From Bacteroidota bacterium (GTDB lineage Bacteria; Bacteroidota; Bacteroidia; B-17B0; Aurantibacillaceae), in assembly GCA_013298715.1 (NCBI GenBank), contig JAAFIQ010000013.1:50829-114828 (forward strand): a stretch of DNA of 64,000 bases. The letters run 5' to 3'. The position numbers and the translations under genes are program-made. Numbering within the stretch: position 1 is the stretch's first letter; each line of letters begins with the position of its first letter. A model generated the notes under the pieces. That model was given only the letters and a program-made list of their open reading frames with translations. It had not been told where the DNA came from and did no database searches. Shown one piece after another: positions 36,202 through 46,029 of this stretch.

Positions 36202-38220
36202 ATGAAAAAAACCCTATTTATACTGTTGTGCACATTTGTATTTCAACACATTGTTTTATCTCAGGTTACTAATACGCGTAATTGGCGTAAAACTGAAAAA
36301 GACTCTTTGGATAACGCTTTGATACTGTATGATGAAAAAAATTATTTGTTGGCTTTGCCAGTGTTTGAAAAAATACATTACAACCACCCACAAGAAGATT
36401 TTGTGAAATATATATATGCAAAGTGTGCCTTGCAACGTAGCGATAAGCACGAAGAAGCTTACAATCTTTTGAAAGAGGTCTATGCCAAAAACAAAAAAGT
36501 TGAAGACATTGAATACGATTTGGCGAAGGCCAGCCACTTTAATAATAAATTAGATGAGGCTCAAACCTATATAGATGCTTTTGCAGCGAATAAACGTACA
36601 TCACCAGAAGGAAGAAAAAATGCAGAACAACTAAAAAAATACATTGCTTACGCAAAAATTTACCAAGCCCAACCAACAAACGCAAAAATTACCAATTTAA
36701 GTTCCGTTATTAACGGAAGTTTTGACGAGTATGTACCTGCAATACCAGCCGATGAGTCATTTATTATTTTTACTTATGCAGGTAATAAAAGTAAGGGTGG
36801 TGTAGATGGCTTTGGAAAATATTTAGAAGATATTTACATGGGTATTAAAATTGATAATGAGTATAAAGAGCCATTTCCTTTAGATAGCATAAATACTACC
36901 TTACACGATGCCGCGGTATCTTTAAGTTTAGATGGAGATAAACTTTACACTTACAAAGATAACATGGATGATCATGGTGATTTATACGAAAGTCAACTAA
37001 CTGGCGTAAATTATACAAAACCCAAAAAATTACGCGGGCAAGTAAACACTTATTCTTGGGAAGGCCATTGTTCATTATCTCCCGATGGTAAAACGCTTTA
37101 TTTTTCGAGCGATAGAGGTGGTGGATTTGGAGGCAGAGATATTTATAAAGCCACCTTAATGGCAGATAGTACTTGGGGCAATATACAAAACTTAGGGGAT
37201 AGCATCAACACACGTTTAGATGATGACTCTCCATACATTCATGCAGATGGAAGAACACTCTATTTTAGTAGCAAGGGCAGAACAAGTATGGGTGGTTACG
37301 ATATTTTTCAAGCTCAGTTAGATTCAAAAGATAGCACTTTTAAAAGCGCAACCAATCTCGGTTTTCCAATTAATAGTTGCGATGATGATATTTATTTTGT
37401 AGTTGCCGCCAATGGAAAAACTGGTTATTACAGTAGTGGTAAAAAAGGCGGACAAGGACTAAAAGATATTTATGCCATTGAAACAAATTTTACCACAAAC
37501 AAACCCTGTGTTTATTTAGTAAAAGGTGTTACCACTCGTGATAATAGTGCCGTTGAAGCCAATGCCACTGTAAATATTAAAACTAAAAATGGCAAACTTT
37601 TTAAAAGCTTTAAATCAAATGCTGCAACAGGCAAGTACATTGTAGCGTTACCTTGTGGCGAACAATATTCATTTAGCTTTGCCGATGATAAAGGAAATAC
37701 AAAATTGTTTGATATTGATGCGTCGAGCATAGGTGAGTATAAGGAAGAAATAATAAATGTAGACTTCAACATTAAACAAACTCCTACTTTGGCTGTAACG
37801 CCTACTATTTCTGCAACACCTACTGTTGCTTTAGCAACCAAAACTACTACAAACGTTGATGATTTTAAAACAAATACGCTTTTACAAGCAAAGATTAAAG
37901 CATTTGCCGCTAAGTATGGCGATATAGATGTAAGCGGAAAAGGCATTCAATTCAGGGTACAAGTAGCAGCTTATAAGTATCCTAAAAATTATAAATATGA
38001 CCATCTAAATAAATGTGGTAAAATAGAAAGTGTACTTCTGGATGATGGAATTACCCGTATAACCATTGGCGGAAAATTCAACACCTTAAATGAAGCTTGG
38101 ACCCATAATAAAAAAGTAATTACAGCCGGACAAACAGATGCTTTTGTTACAGCCATTTATCAAAACAAGCGTATTTACCTTGAAGATTTAGTGAAAATGG
38201 GTGTTTTTGTAGATAAGTAG
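36202..38220 (+). CDS. TPR-PD40 envelope protein with C-terminal SPOR-like domain
   Basis: A 672-residue protein. A signal peptide ends VLSQ, and TPR helices lie at ~30-150. A WD40-like PD40 propeller follows at ~165-430 (SLSPDGKTLYFSSDRGGGFGGRDIYKA, quoted in part; YIHADGRTLYFSSKGRTSMGGYDIF). A carboxypeptidase-regulatory-like domain (~435-515) and a Thr-rich linker come next, then RVQVAAYKYPKNY...FVTAIYQNKRIYL at ~585-672, which looks like a SPOR peptidoglycan-binding domain. T9SS protein PorE has TPR-PD40-CRD followed by OmpA; here SPOR takes the place of OmpA. It probably links an outer-membrane machine to peptidoglycan. Confidence 0.82.
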   Translation: MKKTLFILLCTFVFQHIVLSQVTNTRNWRKTEKDSLDNALILYDEKNYLLALPVFEKIHYNHPQEDFVKYIYAKCALQRSDKHEEAYNLLKEVYAKNKKVEDIEYDLAKASHFNNKLDEAQTYIDAFAANKRTSPEGRKNAEQLKKYIAYAKIYQAQPTNAKITNLSSVINGSFDEYVPAIPADESFIIFTYAGNKSKGGVDGFGKYLEDIYMGIKIDNEYKEPFPLDSINTTLHDAAVSLSLDGDKLYTYKDNMDDHGDLYESQLTGVNYTKPKKLRGQVNTYSWEGHCSLSPDGKTLYFSSDRGGGFGGRDIYKATLMADSTWGNIQNLGDSINTRLDDDSPYIHADGRTLYFSSKGRTSMGGYDIFQAQLDSKDSTFKSATNLGFPINSCDDDIYFVVAANGKTGYYSSGKKGGQGLKDIYAIETNFTTNKPCVYLVKGVTTRDNSAVEANATVNIKTKNGKLFKSFKSNAATGKYIVALPCGEQYSFSFADDKGNTKLFDIDASSIGEYKEEIINVDFNIKQTPTLAVTPTISATPTVALATKTTTNVDDFKTNTLLQAKIKAFAAKYGDIDVSGKGIQFRVQVAAYKYPKNYKYDHLNKCGKIESVLLDDGITRITIGGKFNTLNEAWTHNKKVITAGQTDAFVTAIYQNKRIYLEDLVKMGVFVDK

Positions 38221-38424
38221 TTATTTAGAATTTCATGCTGTAAGATTCAGTTACTCAGCAATAAACCAAATTAAATTGATTTGAAATTTTCTAAATGAAT
38301 TTTTGAAAAACGAAATCAGGAAATGAGAAAAAAATAACACTAAATACACAATATAATAGGCTAAACACATTCAATAGAATTTATTGCCTACTAAAAAATA
38401 TACTACTAAAAATTTGAATAAATC

Positions 38425-39297
38425 ATGAATCAGTTTGCCGAAACAGAATTAATTCTTACAAAAGAAAATAGAGTTTATCATATAAATCTTTTAGCTGATG
38501 ATGTTGCCGATGATGTAATTGTAGTTGGCGATCAACACCGCGTTGCGCAAATATCTGCACACTTTAGCAAAATAGATTTTAAAACCGAACACCGTGAATT
38601 TATTACACACACAGGCTGGTATAACAACAAACGCATTACTGTTTTAAGCACTGGCATTGGCACCGATAATATTGATATTGTAATGAATGAGCTGGATTCC
38701 GCTGTTAATATCAATCCTGTAACACGTACATTAAATTCAACACATCGCAAATTAAATGTCATTCGTTTAGGCACCAGTGGCGCTTTACAGGCTGATATTC
38801 CTGTAAATGGCTTGGTTGTAAGTTCGCATGGTGTTGGCCTAGATGGCTTATTAAATTTTTACGACGGCTGGCAAAATGTTTGTAATAATACTATTAGCGA
38901 TGCCTTTGTAAATCAAACTGGTTGGTTGCCCAATATGCCATATCCTTATTGTGTAGAGGCATCAACAGAATTATTAAATATATTTAAGGAAGGAAATTTT
39001 GTTGGCATAACCGCTACAGCACCTGGTTTTTATGGCCCACAAGGCAGACAAATAAAATTAAAAAGCGCATTACCCAATTTAAACGATAGTCTTACTAATT
39101 TTAAGTTTGAAAATTACCGCATTACTAATTTTGAGATGGAAACAAGCGCTTTGTATGGTTTAGGAAAATTACTAAATCACCAATGTGTTACCGTATGCGT
39201 TATTATTGCAAACCGCGTGCGCAAAGAGTTTACCAACGATTACAAAAAAAGTGTAGATACTTTAATTGAAAATTGTTTGCATAAAATAACTAACTAA
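38425..39297 (+). CDS. Nucleoside phosphorylase (uridine phosphorylase-like)
   Basis: A 290-residue NP-I-family enzyme that phosphorolyses nucleosides. It shows VIVVGDQHRVAQI (phosphate loop, GDxxR), VLSTGIGTDNIDIVMNEL, IRLGTSGALQ, and NFEMETSALYGLG with the Glu-Met-Glu ribose-binding motif. The IRLGTSG and C-terminal pattern favour uridine phosphorylase over purine enzymes. It precedes an outer-membrane protein gene (gap three bases) and pyrF (gap three bases), so pyrimidine metabolism is the likely common theme. Confidence 0.88.
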   Translation: MNQFAETELILTKENRVYHINLLADDVADDVIVVGDQHRVAQISAHFSKIDFKTEHREFITHTGWYNNKRITVLSTGIGTDNIDIVMNELDSAVNINPVTRTLNSTHRKLNVIRLGTSGALQADIPVNGLVVSSHGVGLDGLLNFYDGWQNVCNNTISDAFVNQTGWLPNMPYPYCVEASTELLNIFKEGNFVGITATAPGFYGPQGRQIKLKSALPNLNDSLTNFKFENYRITNFEMETSALYGLGKLLNHQCVTVCVIIANRVRKEFTNDYKKSVDTLIENCLHKITN

Positions 39298-39300
39298 AAG

Positions 39301-39978
39301 ATGTTTTTAAAAAAAATAGTTTTTTTAATTGCAGTTTTTTTTGTGCTTGCTTTAAAGGCAAACGATACACTAAAAAAATCGAGGTTTTATGCTGGGATTA
39401 TTTTTGCGCCTTTAAATTTTGATGGTAATGAATGGGAATACCAACATTTCGGTAGAGTATTTGCCTTTTCTTATAAAATAGGTATGATTGGAAAGTATAG
39501 AGTTGATAATCATTCATTATTCAGTAGTGGAATAATCTTGAATACAATGAAAGAGAAATATATTCTTGAAGATGTGTTTCAAACAAATCAAGCTGAACTC
39601 ATCAGCTATAATTGTCAAATTCCACTATTTTACGAATACATCTTCTCCAAAAAAAACTTTTCACCTCTATTTACGACTGGCATCAATCTTTCAAATATAC
39701 TCGTAGAGAAAACAATTTTTAATACACTTATTAAGAGCACAAATGTAAAAACAAGTAATCGGTTTGTAGATTATTACAATTTTAATAAAGATGGATTTGG
39801 ATTTTTATCTATTGTACCATCTATAGGAGCTGGATTAAATTACAATGCAAAAAAAATGCAATTACAAATCATCCCATTTGCAGATGTATTTCAATTTGCT
39901 GAAGACCTAGCCGATCTTGATTTGGACTTTTACATGTTCCGTTTTGGAACTAATATAAATTTATGCTACAAATTTTAA
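39301..39978 (+). CDS. Putative outer-membrane beta-barrel protein
   Basis: A 225-residue protein with a signal peptide (KIVFLIAVFFVLALKA) and repeated amphipathic strands (FYAGIIFAPLNFDG, GFGFLSIVPSIGAGLNYNAKKMQLQIIPF, quoted in part). It ends in YMFRFGTNINLCYKF with the terminal aromatic typical of barrel proteins. Length fits an eight- to ten-stranded barrel of the PorT/OMP_b-brl type. It sits three bases after the nucleoside phosphorylase gene and three bases before pyrF, so it is co-translated with nucleotide genes. Role unknown. Confidence 0.65.
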   Translation: MFLKKIVFLIAVFFVLALKANDTLKKSRFYAGIIFAPLNFDGNEWEYQHFGRVFAFSYKIGMIGKYRVDNHSLFSSGIILNTMKEKYILEDVFQTNQAELISYNCQIPLFYEYIFSKKNFSPLFTTGINLSNILVEKTIFNTLIKSTNVKTSNRFVDYYNFNKDGFGFLSIVPSIGAGLNYNAKKMQLQIIPFADVFQFAEDLADLDLDFYMFRFGTNINLCYKF

Positions 39979-39981
39979 TAA

Positions 39982-40800
39982 ATGAATAAAACAGAATTAA
40001 TACAACAAATACAACTAAAAAAATCTTTTTTATGCTTGGGCTTAGATCCTGATTTAACTAAGATTCCGAAACATATACTAGAAAAAAACGACGATAGTAT
40101 TTTTTTGTTTAATAAAGAAATTATTGATGCCACTGCTTCCTATTGCGTTGCTTATAAGCCCAACACTGCCTTTTATGAAGCCTATGGCATTAAAGGACTG
40201 CAGAGTTTAGAAAAAACAATACTTTACTTAAATAAAAATTATCCTAATCATTTTTTAATTGCCGATGCCAAACGTGGCGATATAGGCAACACAAGCACCA
40301 TGTATGCCAAAGCATTTTTTGAGAGTTTTAATTGCCACGCCATTACCATAGCACCTTATATGGGAAGCGATTCGGTAAAACCCTTTTTAGAATTTAAAAA
40401 CAAATGGGCCATTGTACTTGGATTAACAAGTAATACCGGCTCAGCAGATTTTCAACAATTGTACTTAAACGAAAAAGAACTTTACGCAACCGTAATTGAA
40501 ACCTGTGCAAAATGGGGAACTCACGACAACATGATGTTTGTTGTAGGCGCAACAAAAGCAGAATTACTTACAAAAATCCGAGCTATTATCCCAAATCATT
40601 TTTTATTGGTGCCTGGTGTTGGCGCACAAGGTGGTAGTTTGCAAGATGTTTGTAAATACGGACTAACTAAAGATATTGGGCTCTTAATAAATTCGAGCAG
40701 AGGAATTATCTATGCATCTAGCGGTACTGATTTTGCTGAAAAAGCCGCTGAAGAAGCCAAAAAGATAGCTGATGAAATGAGTGAAATTTTGAAGGGATAG
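39982..40800 (+). CDS. pyrF: Orotidine 5'-phosphate decarboxylase (type 2)
   Basis: A 272-residue TIM-barrel enzyme that decarboxylates OMP to UMP, the last step of de novo pyrimidine synthesis. Blocks present are LCLGLDPDLTKIP, CVAYKPNTAFYEA, the catalytic Lys/Asp stretch FLIADAKRGDIGNTS, APYMGSDSV, and LLVPGVGAQGG with the phosphate-binding turn. The longer length and DAKRGDIGNT form identify the type 2 subfamily. It closes the phosphorylase/OMP/pyrF run. Confidence 0.95.
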   Translation: MNKTELIQQIQLKKSFLCLGLDPDLTKIPKHILEKNDDSIFLFNKEIIDATASYCVAYKPNTAFYEAYGIKGLQSLEKTILYLNKNYPNHFLIADAKRGDIGNTSTMYAKAFFESFNCHAITIAPYMGSDSVKPFLEFKNKWAIVLGLTSNTGSADFQQLYLNEKELYATVIETCAKWGTHDNMMFVVGATKAELLTKIRAIIPNHFLLVPGVGAQGGSLQDVCKYGLTKDIGLLINSSRGIIYASSGTDFAEKAAEEAKKIADEMSEILKG

Positions 40801-40824
40801 TTGCTAAAAAATTTATTTTTCAAA

Positions 40825-40843
40825 TTGCTACAATTTCTAGCAA
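40825..40843. promoter_or_regulatory. Inverted repeat upstream of the radical SAM gene
   Basis: TTGCTA and TAGCAA frame a seven-base loop, ending 20 bases before the -7 element at 40864, so it would cover the -33 region. TGCTACAA recurs twice nearby. A possible operator; it could also be a weak pyrF terminator, but no T-run follows. Confidence 0.3.
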
Positions 40844-40863
40844 CACACTGCTACAATAAGCAC

Positions 40864-40871
40864 TAATTTTG
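40864..40871 (+). promoter_or_regulatory. -7 promoter element of the radical SAM gene
   Basis: TAATTTTG fits TAnnTTTG and lies only seven bases before the ATG at 40879, implying a leaderless or nearly leaderless transcript. Confidence 0.45.
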
Positions 40872-40878
40872 TTGCAGC

Positions 40879-41949
40879 ATGTTAGTAAACACACCATCAT
40901 ACTTTAAAGGGCGCGGCGCACAGTACAACCCCAATAACAAGTTTCAAAAACAAAGTTATTCGCAAGAGTTTACTGAAGTGTTGGATGAGGAATTACTGAC
41001 TCAAGAAAAAACCGAGGTAATTTACACCTACCCAAAAACAATAATTAATAAGGTAGAAAGCGATGATATAGGTTTTGAATATTCATTAAACCCCTACCAA
41101 GGATGCGAACATGGCTGTGTATATTGCTACGCACGTAACACCCACGAATACTGGGGCTACAGTGCTGGTATTGATTTTGAGCAAAAAATTGTTGTAAAAC
41201 AGAATGCAATTGAAGTTCTTGAGAAACAATTAAGTAGTAAAAGCTATGTGCCAATGCCAATAATGCTTTCGGGGAACACAGATTGTTATCAGCCCTTAGA
41301 GCGCAAATACGAACTTACCCGACGTATTTTACAAACCTGTTTAAAGTACAAAAACCCAGTAGGTATTATTACCAAAAATTCACTTATTACCAGAGACATA
41401 GACATTTTAAAACAATTAGCAAAACACAATTTAGTGCATGTGATGATTAGCATTACTGGTACTGATGAAGAAATACGTTGGAAAATGGAGCCGCGCAGCG
41501 CCACCTACAAACAACGATTTAACACCATACAAAAATTAGCAGAAAATGGAATACCTTGTGGTGTAATGATTGCACCTATAATTCCTGGTATTAATAATCA
41601 CGAAATTCCTGAAGTTATTGAGTTAGCATCTCGGGCAGGGGCTACAAGCGCAAGTTATAGCATTGCTCGATTAAATGGTAGTGTAGGGCCAATTTTTAAA
41701 GATTGGTTACAAAAAAATTTTCCTGATAAAGCAAATAAAGTTTGGAATCAATTGTGTGATGCGCATGGTGGGGATGTAAGCAGCAGTAGATTTGGCGTAC
41801 GTATGCGCGGGCAAGGAAAAATGGTTGAAAGCATTGAACAATTATTCATACTATCTAAAACCCGGTTTATGAGAGGAAACGAAACGTTTAAATTTAACCT
41901 TTCGCTTTTTAATCATACGCCGGGGGATAGCCAATTGGCATTGTTTTAG
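40879..41949 (+). CDS. Radical SAM protein (PA0069/SplB-like family)
   Basis: A 356-residue [4Fe-4S] enzyme. The cluster motif is NPYQGCEHGCVYCYARNTHEYWG (CxxxCxxC, residues ~72-90; quoted here in two parts: NPYQGCEHGCVYCYA and RNTHEYWG). IMLSGNTDCYQPLE, the SAM-binding ITKNSLITRDIDIL, and MEPRSATYKQRF follow. This set marks the PA0069 family of Rv2578c-type radical SAM proteins, related to spore photoproduct lyase. The substrate is unknown; a nucleic acid or repair role is often suggested. It is a single gene with its own promoter, convergent with the tolC-family gene. Confidence 0.88.
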   Translation: MLVNTPSYFKGRGAQYNPNNKFQKQSYSQEFTEVLDEELLTQEKTEVIYTYPKTIINKVESDDIGFEYSLNPYQGCEHGCVYCYARNTHEYWGYSAGIDFEQKIVVKQNAIEVLEKQLSSKSYVPMPIMLSGNTDCYQPLERKYELTRRILQTCLKYKNPVGIITKNSLITRDIDILKQLAKHNLVHVMISITGTDEEIRWKMEPRSATYKQRFNTIQKLAENGIPCGVMIAPIIPGINNHEIPEVIELASRAGATSASYSIARLNGSVGPIFKDWLQKNFPDKANKVWNQLCDAHGGDVSSSRFGVRMRGQGKMVESIEQLFILSKTRFMRGNETFKFNLSLFNHTPGDSQLALF

Positions 41950-41977
41950 TTGTTATTGGAGAAGGAAGAGTTAAAAA

Positions 41978-43387
41978 TTAAAACTGCAAAGGTTTCCCTT
42001 GATAAAAATCTAACACTTTTAGTTTAAAAATATAATCGTACTTGGCTTGAATCAAATTACTCTCAGCAGCAAACAATCTGTTTTTTGCAGAGTTAAAATC
42101 AAATGTACTTATTGCACCAACATCAAATTTTTGTTGTGCGTATTTAAACGATTCGCTCGCTGCCTCAACACTTAATTTAGTAGCACTGTATTTATTTAAT
42201 GCCGCTTTTGCATTTGCACTTGCCTGAACAATTACTTTGTAAAGATTTTGCTCGATTAGATCTTGATTCAGCTTTGCATTCAGCATATTTATTTGTGTGT
42301 TCTTTACCGCTGTCATTGTTTGCCAACCGTTAAAAATGGGCACATTTAATTGCAAACCTACACTCTTATTTACATTATCCTTAAACTGATCGGCAAAAAC
42401 TTTGTCTTTTAAAATAGGTACTTCTTGATTATAGGTGATTGGTCCAACATTTGGTATAATTCCTAAAGTACTTGTAACTGTATTGTAACCCGCTATTTCT
42501 TTAGCTAAACCTGAATAACCAGTACCAATACTTCCACTCAAACTTAAACTTGGACTAATTCTTCCTTTGCTTGCTAGGTAAGCTTTTTCGGCACTTAAAT
42601 TTACATACTCTGCACTTTTAATACTTGGTTGGTTTTTAAGCGCCGTTTCATAAATAGCATTTATATTACTAATGCGTGATTCGTTTTCGTTTATATCCAG
42701 CTGAGGTTTAGTAATACTAAAATTTGTAACTGAATCTAAATTTAAAAGCTGCGTTAGGTTTAATAAAGCTAAATCGTAATTATTTTTGCTCGTAATTAAT
42801 GTTGCTTCATCGTTTGCTAATTGTGCCTTTAAATCGTATTCTACTGTTTTGGCAAGGCTTCCTACATTTACTAATTTTATTGTTCGCTCTAATTGCTCTT
42901 TAGTAATTGCAGTTTGATTTTCAGAAATTTTCCGAAGTTCGTCTGTAAAAATTACATTAATGTAGGCACTTGCAACATTCAACGCCAAATCATTTTGTTG
43001 CCGTTTTAAATTTTCAATACTACTTAAATAGGTGTATTCGTTCGCCTTGGCATTGTTGTATTGGCTTAAGCCACTCCAAAGTGTAACGTTAGAACTGGCA
43101 AAAAAGTTTTGAGATAATACGCGTGTATTTGCGAAGGTATTTGTAAATCTGTCAATTGTTTGTCCAAAATTATAGGTGTGTGCAGCACCTAAATTTATAT
43201 TTGGCAACATGGCCATTTTAGCCTGAGTAGCATTGTTTTTATTGGTATGTAATGAAAGCGCCTGCTGTTTTAGAGTTAAACTATTTTTTAAAGCATAATT
43301 TACACACTGCTGCAAATCCCACTGGGCTTGAACCTTAGTAACAAACACAAAATGCAAAAGCAACAGAGATAGGAAAGATTTTTTCAT
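41978..43387 (-). CDS. TolC-family outer-membrane efflux/export protein
   Basis: A 469-residue protein with a signal peptide ending VQAQ and the duplicated TolC coiled-coil plan. WDLQQCVNYALKNSLTLKQQ opens the first half and PSIKSAEYVNLSAEKAYLASKGRISPSL (quoted in part: AEYVNLSAEKAYLA) begins the second. YAQQKFDVGAISTFDFNSAKNRL near the end is the classical second-half signature. It forms an outer-membrane channel for an inner-membrane pump or exporter. It overlaps the WecA-like gene by one base (TAATG), so it belongs to the polysaccharide operon. No membrane-fusion or pump gene is adjacent. Confidence 0.92.
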   Translation of the reverse strand: MKKSFLSLLLLHFVFVTKVQAQWDLQQCVNYALKNSLTLKQQALSLHTNKNNATQAKMAMLPNINLGAAHTYNFGQTIDRFTNTFANTRVLSQNFFASSNVTLWSGLSQYNNAKANEYTYLSSIENLKRQQNDLALNVASAYINVIFTDELRKISENQTAITKEQLERTIKLVNVGSLAKTVEYDLKAQLANDEATLITSKNNYDLALLNLTQLLNLDSVTNFSITKPQLDINENESRISNINAIYETALKNQPSIKSAEYVNLSAEKAYLASKGRISPSLSLSGSIGTGYSGLAKEIAGYNTVTSTLGIIPNVGPITYNQEVPILKDKVFADQFKDNVNKSVGLQLNVPIFNGWQTMTAVKNTQINMLNAKLNQDLIEQNLYKVIVQASANAKAALNKYSATKLSVEAASESFKYAQQKFDVGAISTFDFNSAKNRLFAAESNLIQAKYDYIFKLKVLDFYQGKPLQF

Positions 43388-44475
43388 TAAACTGATTTTT
43401 TTCTTTTGTGCTTCCTTAAATACAACACGATTGAAAGAAACACCAAACTATTTAAAGCAATAGTAAATAAACTGATAGTTGCCTCTTGAAAATTAAACGA
43501 TAAAAATGCGGTACCAACTGTTAGAACAGTAAAAACATAAATTATGATAACCGTTTTTTTATGATTAAATCCACAATCTAAAAGCATGTGATGGATATGA
43601 TTTCTATCGGCAGTAAATGGCGACTGACCTTTAAGTGCGCGTATTATAAATACCCGCAAGGTATCTAATAACGGATAAATTAATGCGCTAATTACCAATA
43701 CCGGTTTGCTTACATGTACCCAAATTCCTTTTAAGGCATCAACTGGAAATTCAATTAATTTGAATGCCAAAACACTTATAAACATTCCTATCACAAGTGA
43801 ACCCGAATCGCCCATGAAAATTTTAGCTGGAGAAAAATTAAAAATTAAAAAACCCAATAAGGCGCCAGCAAGCGAGAAAGAAAGTGCTGCATAAGGAAAT
43901 TGATTTGCAAAAATGAACCAAACTCCAAAGGTACAACTGGCCAAAAATCCCACTCCGCCGGCTAAGCCATCAACACCATCAATTAAATTAAATGCGTTTA
44001 CCACAACTACGTATGTGAAAATAGATAAAAAAACACTTCCCCAAATTGGAATTTCATTAACTCCAAAAATACCGTGTAAACCTGTAATACGCATATCGCC
44101 CATTAAAACAAGTATTAATGCAACTATTATGTGGGCAAATAATTTTTTTACTGGTGCTGTTCCAATAATGTCGTCTTTTACACCAACAAAAAATAAAATT
44201 AAACTGCAAGCAATTATCAATTTAAATTCGCGGACTGAAACAAGCATTTTATCAACATAAATCATATCATCTACACTATACCACAATGTAAAGGCAAATA
44301 TAGTTCCTGCATAAATTATTATTCCACCAATGGTAGGAATTGAACGTTTGTGAATTTTTCTATCTTCTGAAGGAACATCAATTAACCGTTTTAAAACAGC
44401 AACTTTTATGAGTGCTGGCGTTGAATAGAGCACTACAATAAATGAAGTTAAAAAAACAAGTATTAAGGTATTCAT
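43387..44475 (-). CDS. WecA/MraY-family sugar-1-phosphate transferase
   Basis: A 362-residue polytopic enzyme with about ten or eleven helices that loads a sugar-1-phosphate from a UDP-sugar onto undecaprenyl phosphate. Motifs are RKIHKRSIPTIGG, FFVGVKDD (Mg-binding Asp pair), NAFNLIDGVDGLAGGVG, FMGDSGSLVIG and ADRNHIHHMLLD. The last HIHH loop points to the WecA/TagO/WbpL branch rather than peptidoglycan MraY. Adjacent GDP-fucose enzymes support a surface-glycan role. It abuts the RemB-like gene with no gap and overlaps the tolC-family gene by one base. Confidence 0.9.
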   Translation of the reverse strand: MNTLILVFLTSFIVVLYSTPALIKVAVLKRLIDVPSEDRKIHKRSIPTIGGIIIYAGTIFAFTLWYSVDDMIYVDKMLVSVREFKLIIACSLILFFVGVKDDIIGTAPVKKLFAHIIVALILVLMGDMRITGLHGIFGVNEIPIWGSVFLSIFTYVVVVNAFNLIDGVDGLAGGVGFLASCTFGVWFIFANQFPYAALSFSLAGALLGFLIFNFSPAKIFMGDSGSLVIGMFISVLAFKLIEFPVDALKGIWVHVSKPVLVISALIYPLLDTLRVFIIRALKGQSPFTADRNHIHHMLLDCGFNHKKTVIIIYVFTVLTVGTAFLSFNFQEATISLFTIALNSLVFLSIVLYLRKHKRKKSV

Positions 44476-46029
44476 TTAAAAATCGAAGTAGGTATTGTAC
44501 AAATTTGTTTTTACGCTAATATAAAAATAATTTGTGAAAGAATCTTTAATTAATGAAGACTTAAAGCGTTGGTCGCGGTAATTTAGACCTAAGCTCACAT
44601 TAAAATTATATGAAGGATTTATAACATAACCTACATTTAAAGCTGTGAATTGCACATTATCAGTTATTCGTATTTGGTAAGAATATTTCACATTTCCAAA
44701 AAATCTAAATTTTCTGAAATCCAATAAGAACAAAAGTTCATTACCGCTCCCAGGAGTAAATGCAATATTTTGATTATAATGAGTGTATGCATCTCCTCCA
44801 AACACTTTTCGATAAGGAGCGCCGTTTGCAATACTATCTGGGTAATTTAAGTAGCTGTATCTAGCTACTGAATTAAACTCGGCAGTAAAACTTAAGTTTT
44901 TAACTTTAAACAAATCATACACGTTTAAACCTGCCTGAAATCCATTTAAGTTATTCTTAACATCTTGTATAAAACCTTGAGCATAAAAATTAATAGAATT
45001 TGTAAATTTTATTTTTGTTTCAAGCCCTGCACAAATGGTTTGTTTATTGGACAACCCAAAAATAGCCGTATTAGCAAATATGAGTGGATTATAATATTCC
45101 CATGTTATACTTTGTTTGTTTTTGTCGTTTGCTGGTTTCCACACTAATCCTTGAAACAAACTAACATTAATTGACTTAGTGAGATTTAAACTTAAGTATT
45201 GAAACGCTGCAGCCTTTTTTTGAAATAAACGTTCGGCATTTTTGGTTGGTACTCTTGCGGCAGAGTCTAAATTCATGAAAGAAGCATAAATGTTAGTGTA
45301 CTGCAATTTGCCTTTAAACCATTGCTGTGTAAACCTTAAGTATGGATAATTAAAGGCATTATCGCTTAAAAACAAGGAGCGATAACCATTGCCAATTTTA
45401 TGCTTGCCATGACCCAATTGGATATTAAAATTTTTTAATGCTTGTATTGAAACGAATCCGCTTGAGAATGCAAAGTCGTAGCCATTTACCTTAAACGTTT
45501 TCCAACGTCCTTGACCGGGTATAATTTGTGATTGCTTTGCAAAATTAGAAATGTAATTTACATACTGTGCTTGGTTTTCAGCAAACATGGTTTCAAAATA
45601 AACCTTATTACCAACACTGCCGCTACCAATTATTCCTCTTGTATTTGTAAATAATCTTCTTTGAATTGTATCCGCAAAATCTAACCCTGTTTCAATATTT
45701 AAAATAGGATCAATTCTTATAGTAAAATTTTCGTTGGGTGGCGCTACATTAATTACATGTTTTATAAACATTGCATCCAAAGCTGGATCATCTTTAATGT
45801 ACTTAAAAATTTTAAATGAATCTTTTACAAAAACATATTTCTTATCAAAAAAATGTATGTAAGGTTGCAACGCGTTGTGAATGCTTGAATCTTTTGCCGC
45901 AAGAAAACTTTGAGAGGATTTATTAAAAAAATAATCGGTTGGTAAATTATAATATTGTGATTTTAATTGAAAAGCAAAAATCAAAAAAAGTATAACGAAA
46001 TTTTTTTTCAAAACCGAAATGTTTACCAA
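44476..46029 (-). CDS. Wzi/RemB-like outer-membrane protein
   Basis: A 517-residue protein with a signal peptide ([15 protein letters not shown]) and a long barrel-like body with repeated aromatic strands ([42 protein letters not shown]). [21 protein letters not shown] and [19 protein letters not shown] resemble the capsule-assembly barrel Wzi and the gliding protein RemB. The TTG at 46029 overlaps the end of fcl by seven bases; a TTG six codons on (MKKNFVILF reading) would give a more normal signal peptide. It probably anchors or exports the fucose-containing polysaccharide. Confidence 0.7.
   Translation of the reverse strand: MVNISVLKKNFVILFLIFAFQLKSQYYNLPTDYFFNKSSQSFLAAKDSSIHNALQPYIHFFDKKYVFVKDSFKIFKYIKDDPALDAMFIKHVINVAPPNENFTIRIDPILNIETGLDFADTIQRRLFTNTRGIIGSGSVGNKVYFETMFAENQAQYVNYISNFAKQSQIIPGQGRWKTFKVNGYDFAFSSGFVSIQALKNFNIQLGHGKHKIGNGYRSLFLSDNAFNYPYLRFTQQWFKGKLQYTNIYASFMNLDSAARVPTKNAERLFQKKAAAFQYLSLNLTKSINVSLFQGLVWKPANDKNKQSITWEYYNPLIFANTAIFGLSNKQTICAGLETKIKFTNSINFYAQGFIQDVKNNLNGFQAGLNVYDLFKVKNLSFTAEFNSVARYSYLNYPDSIANGAPYRKVFGGDAYTHYNQNIAFTPGSGNELLFLLDFRKFRFFGNVKYSYQIRITDNVQFTALNVGYVINPSYNFNVSLGLNYRDQRFKSSLIKDSFTNYFYISVKTNLYNTYFDF

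Noticed and set aside
37512..37946. 144-codon antisense frame within the PD40-SPOR gene
   Set aside because: It lies entirely inside a well-supported gene; the hydrophobic composition is the shadow of Thr/Ala-rich codons.
43913..44260. 115-codon plus-strand frame
   Set aside because: Antisense to membrane helices of the WecA-like enzyme, hence an artefact.
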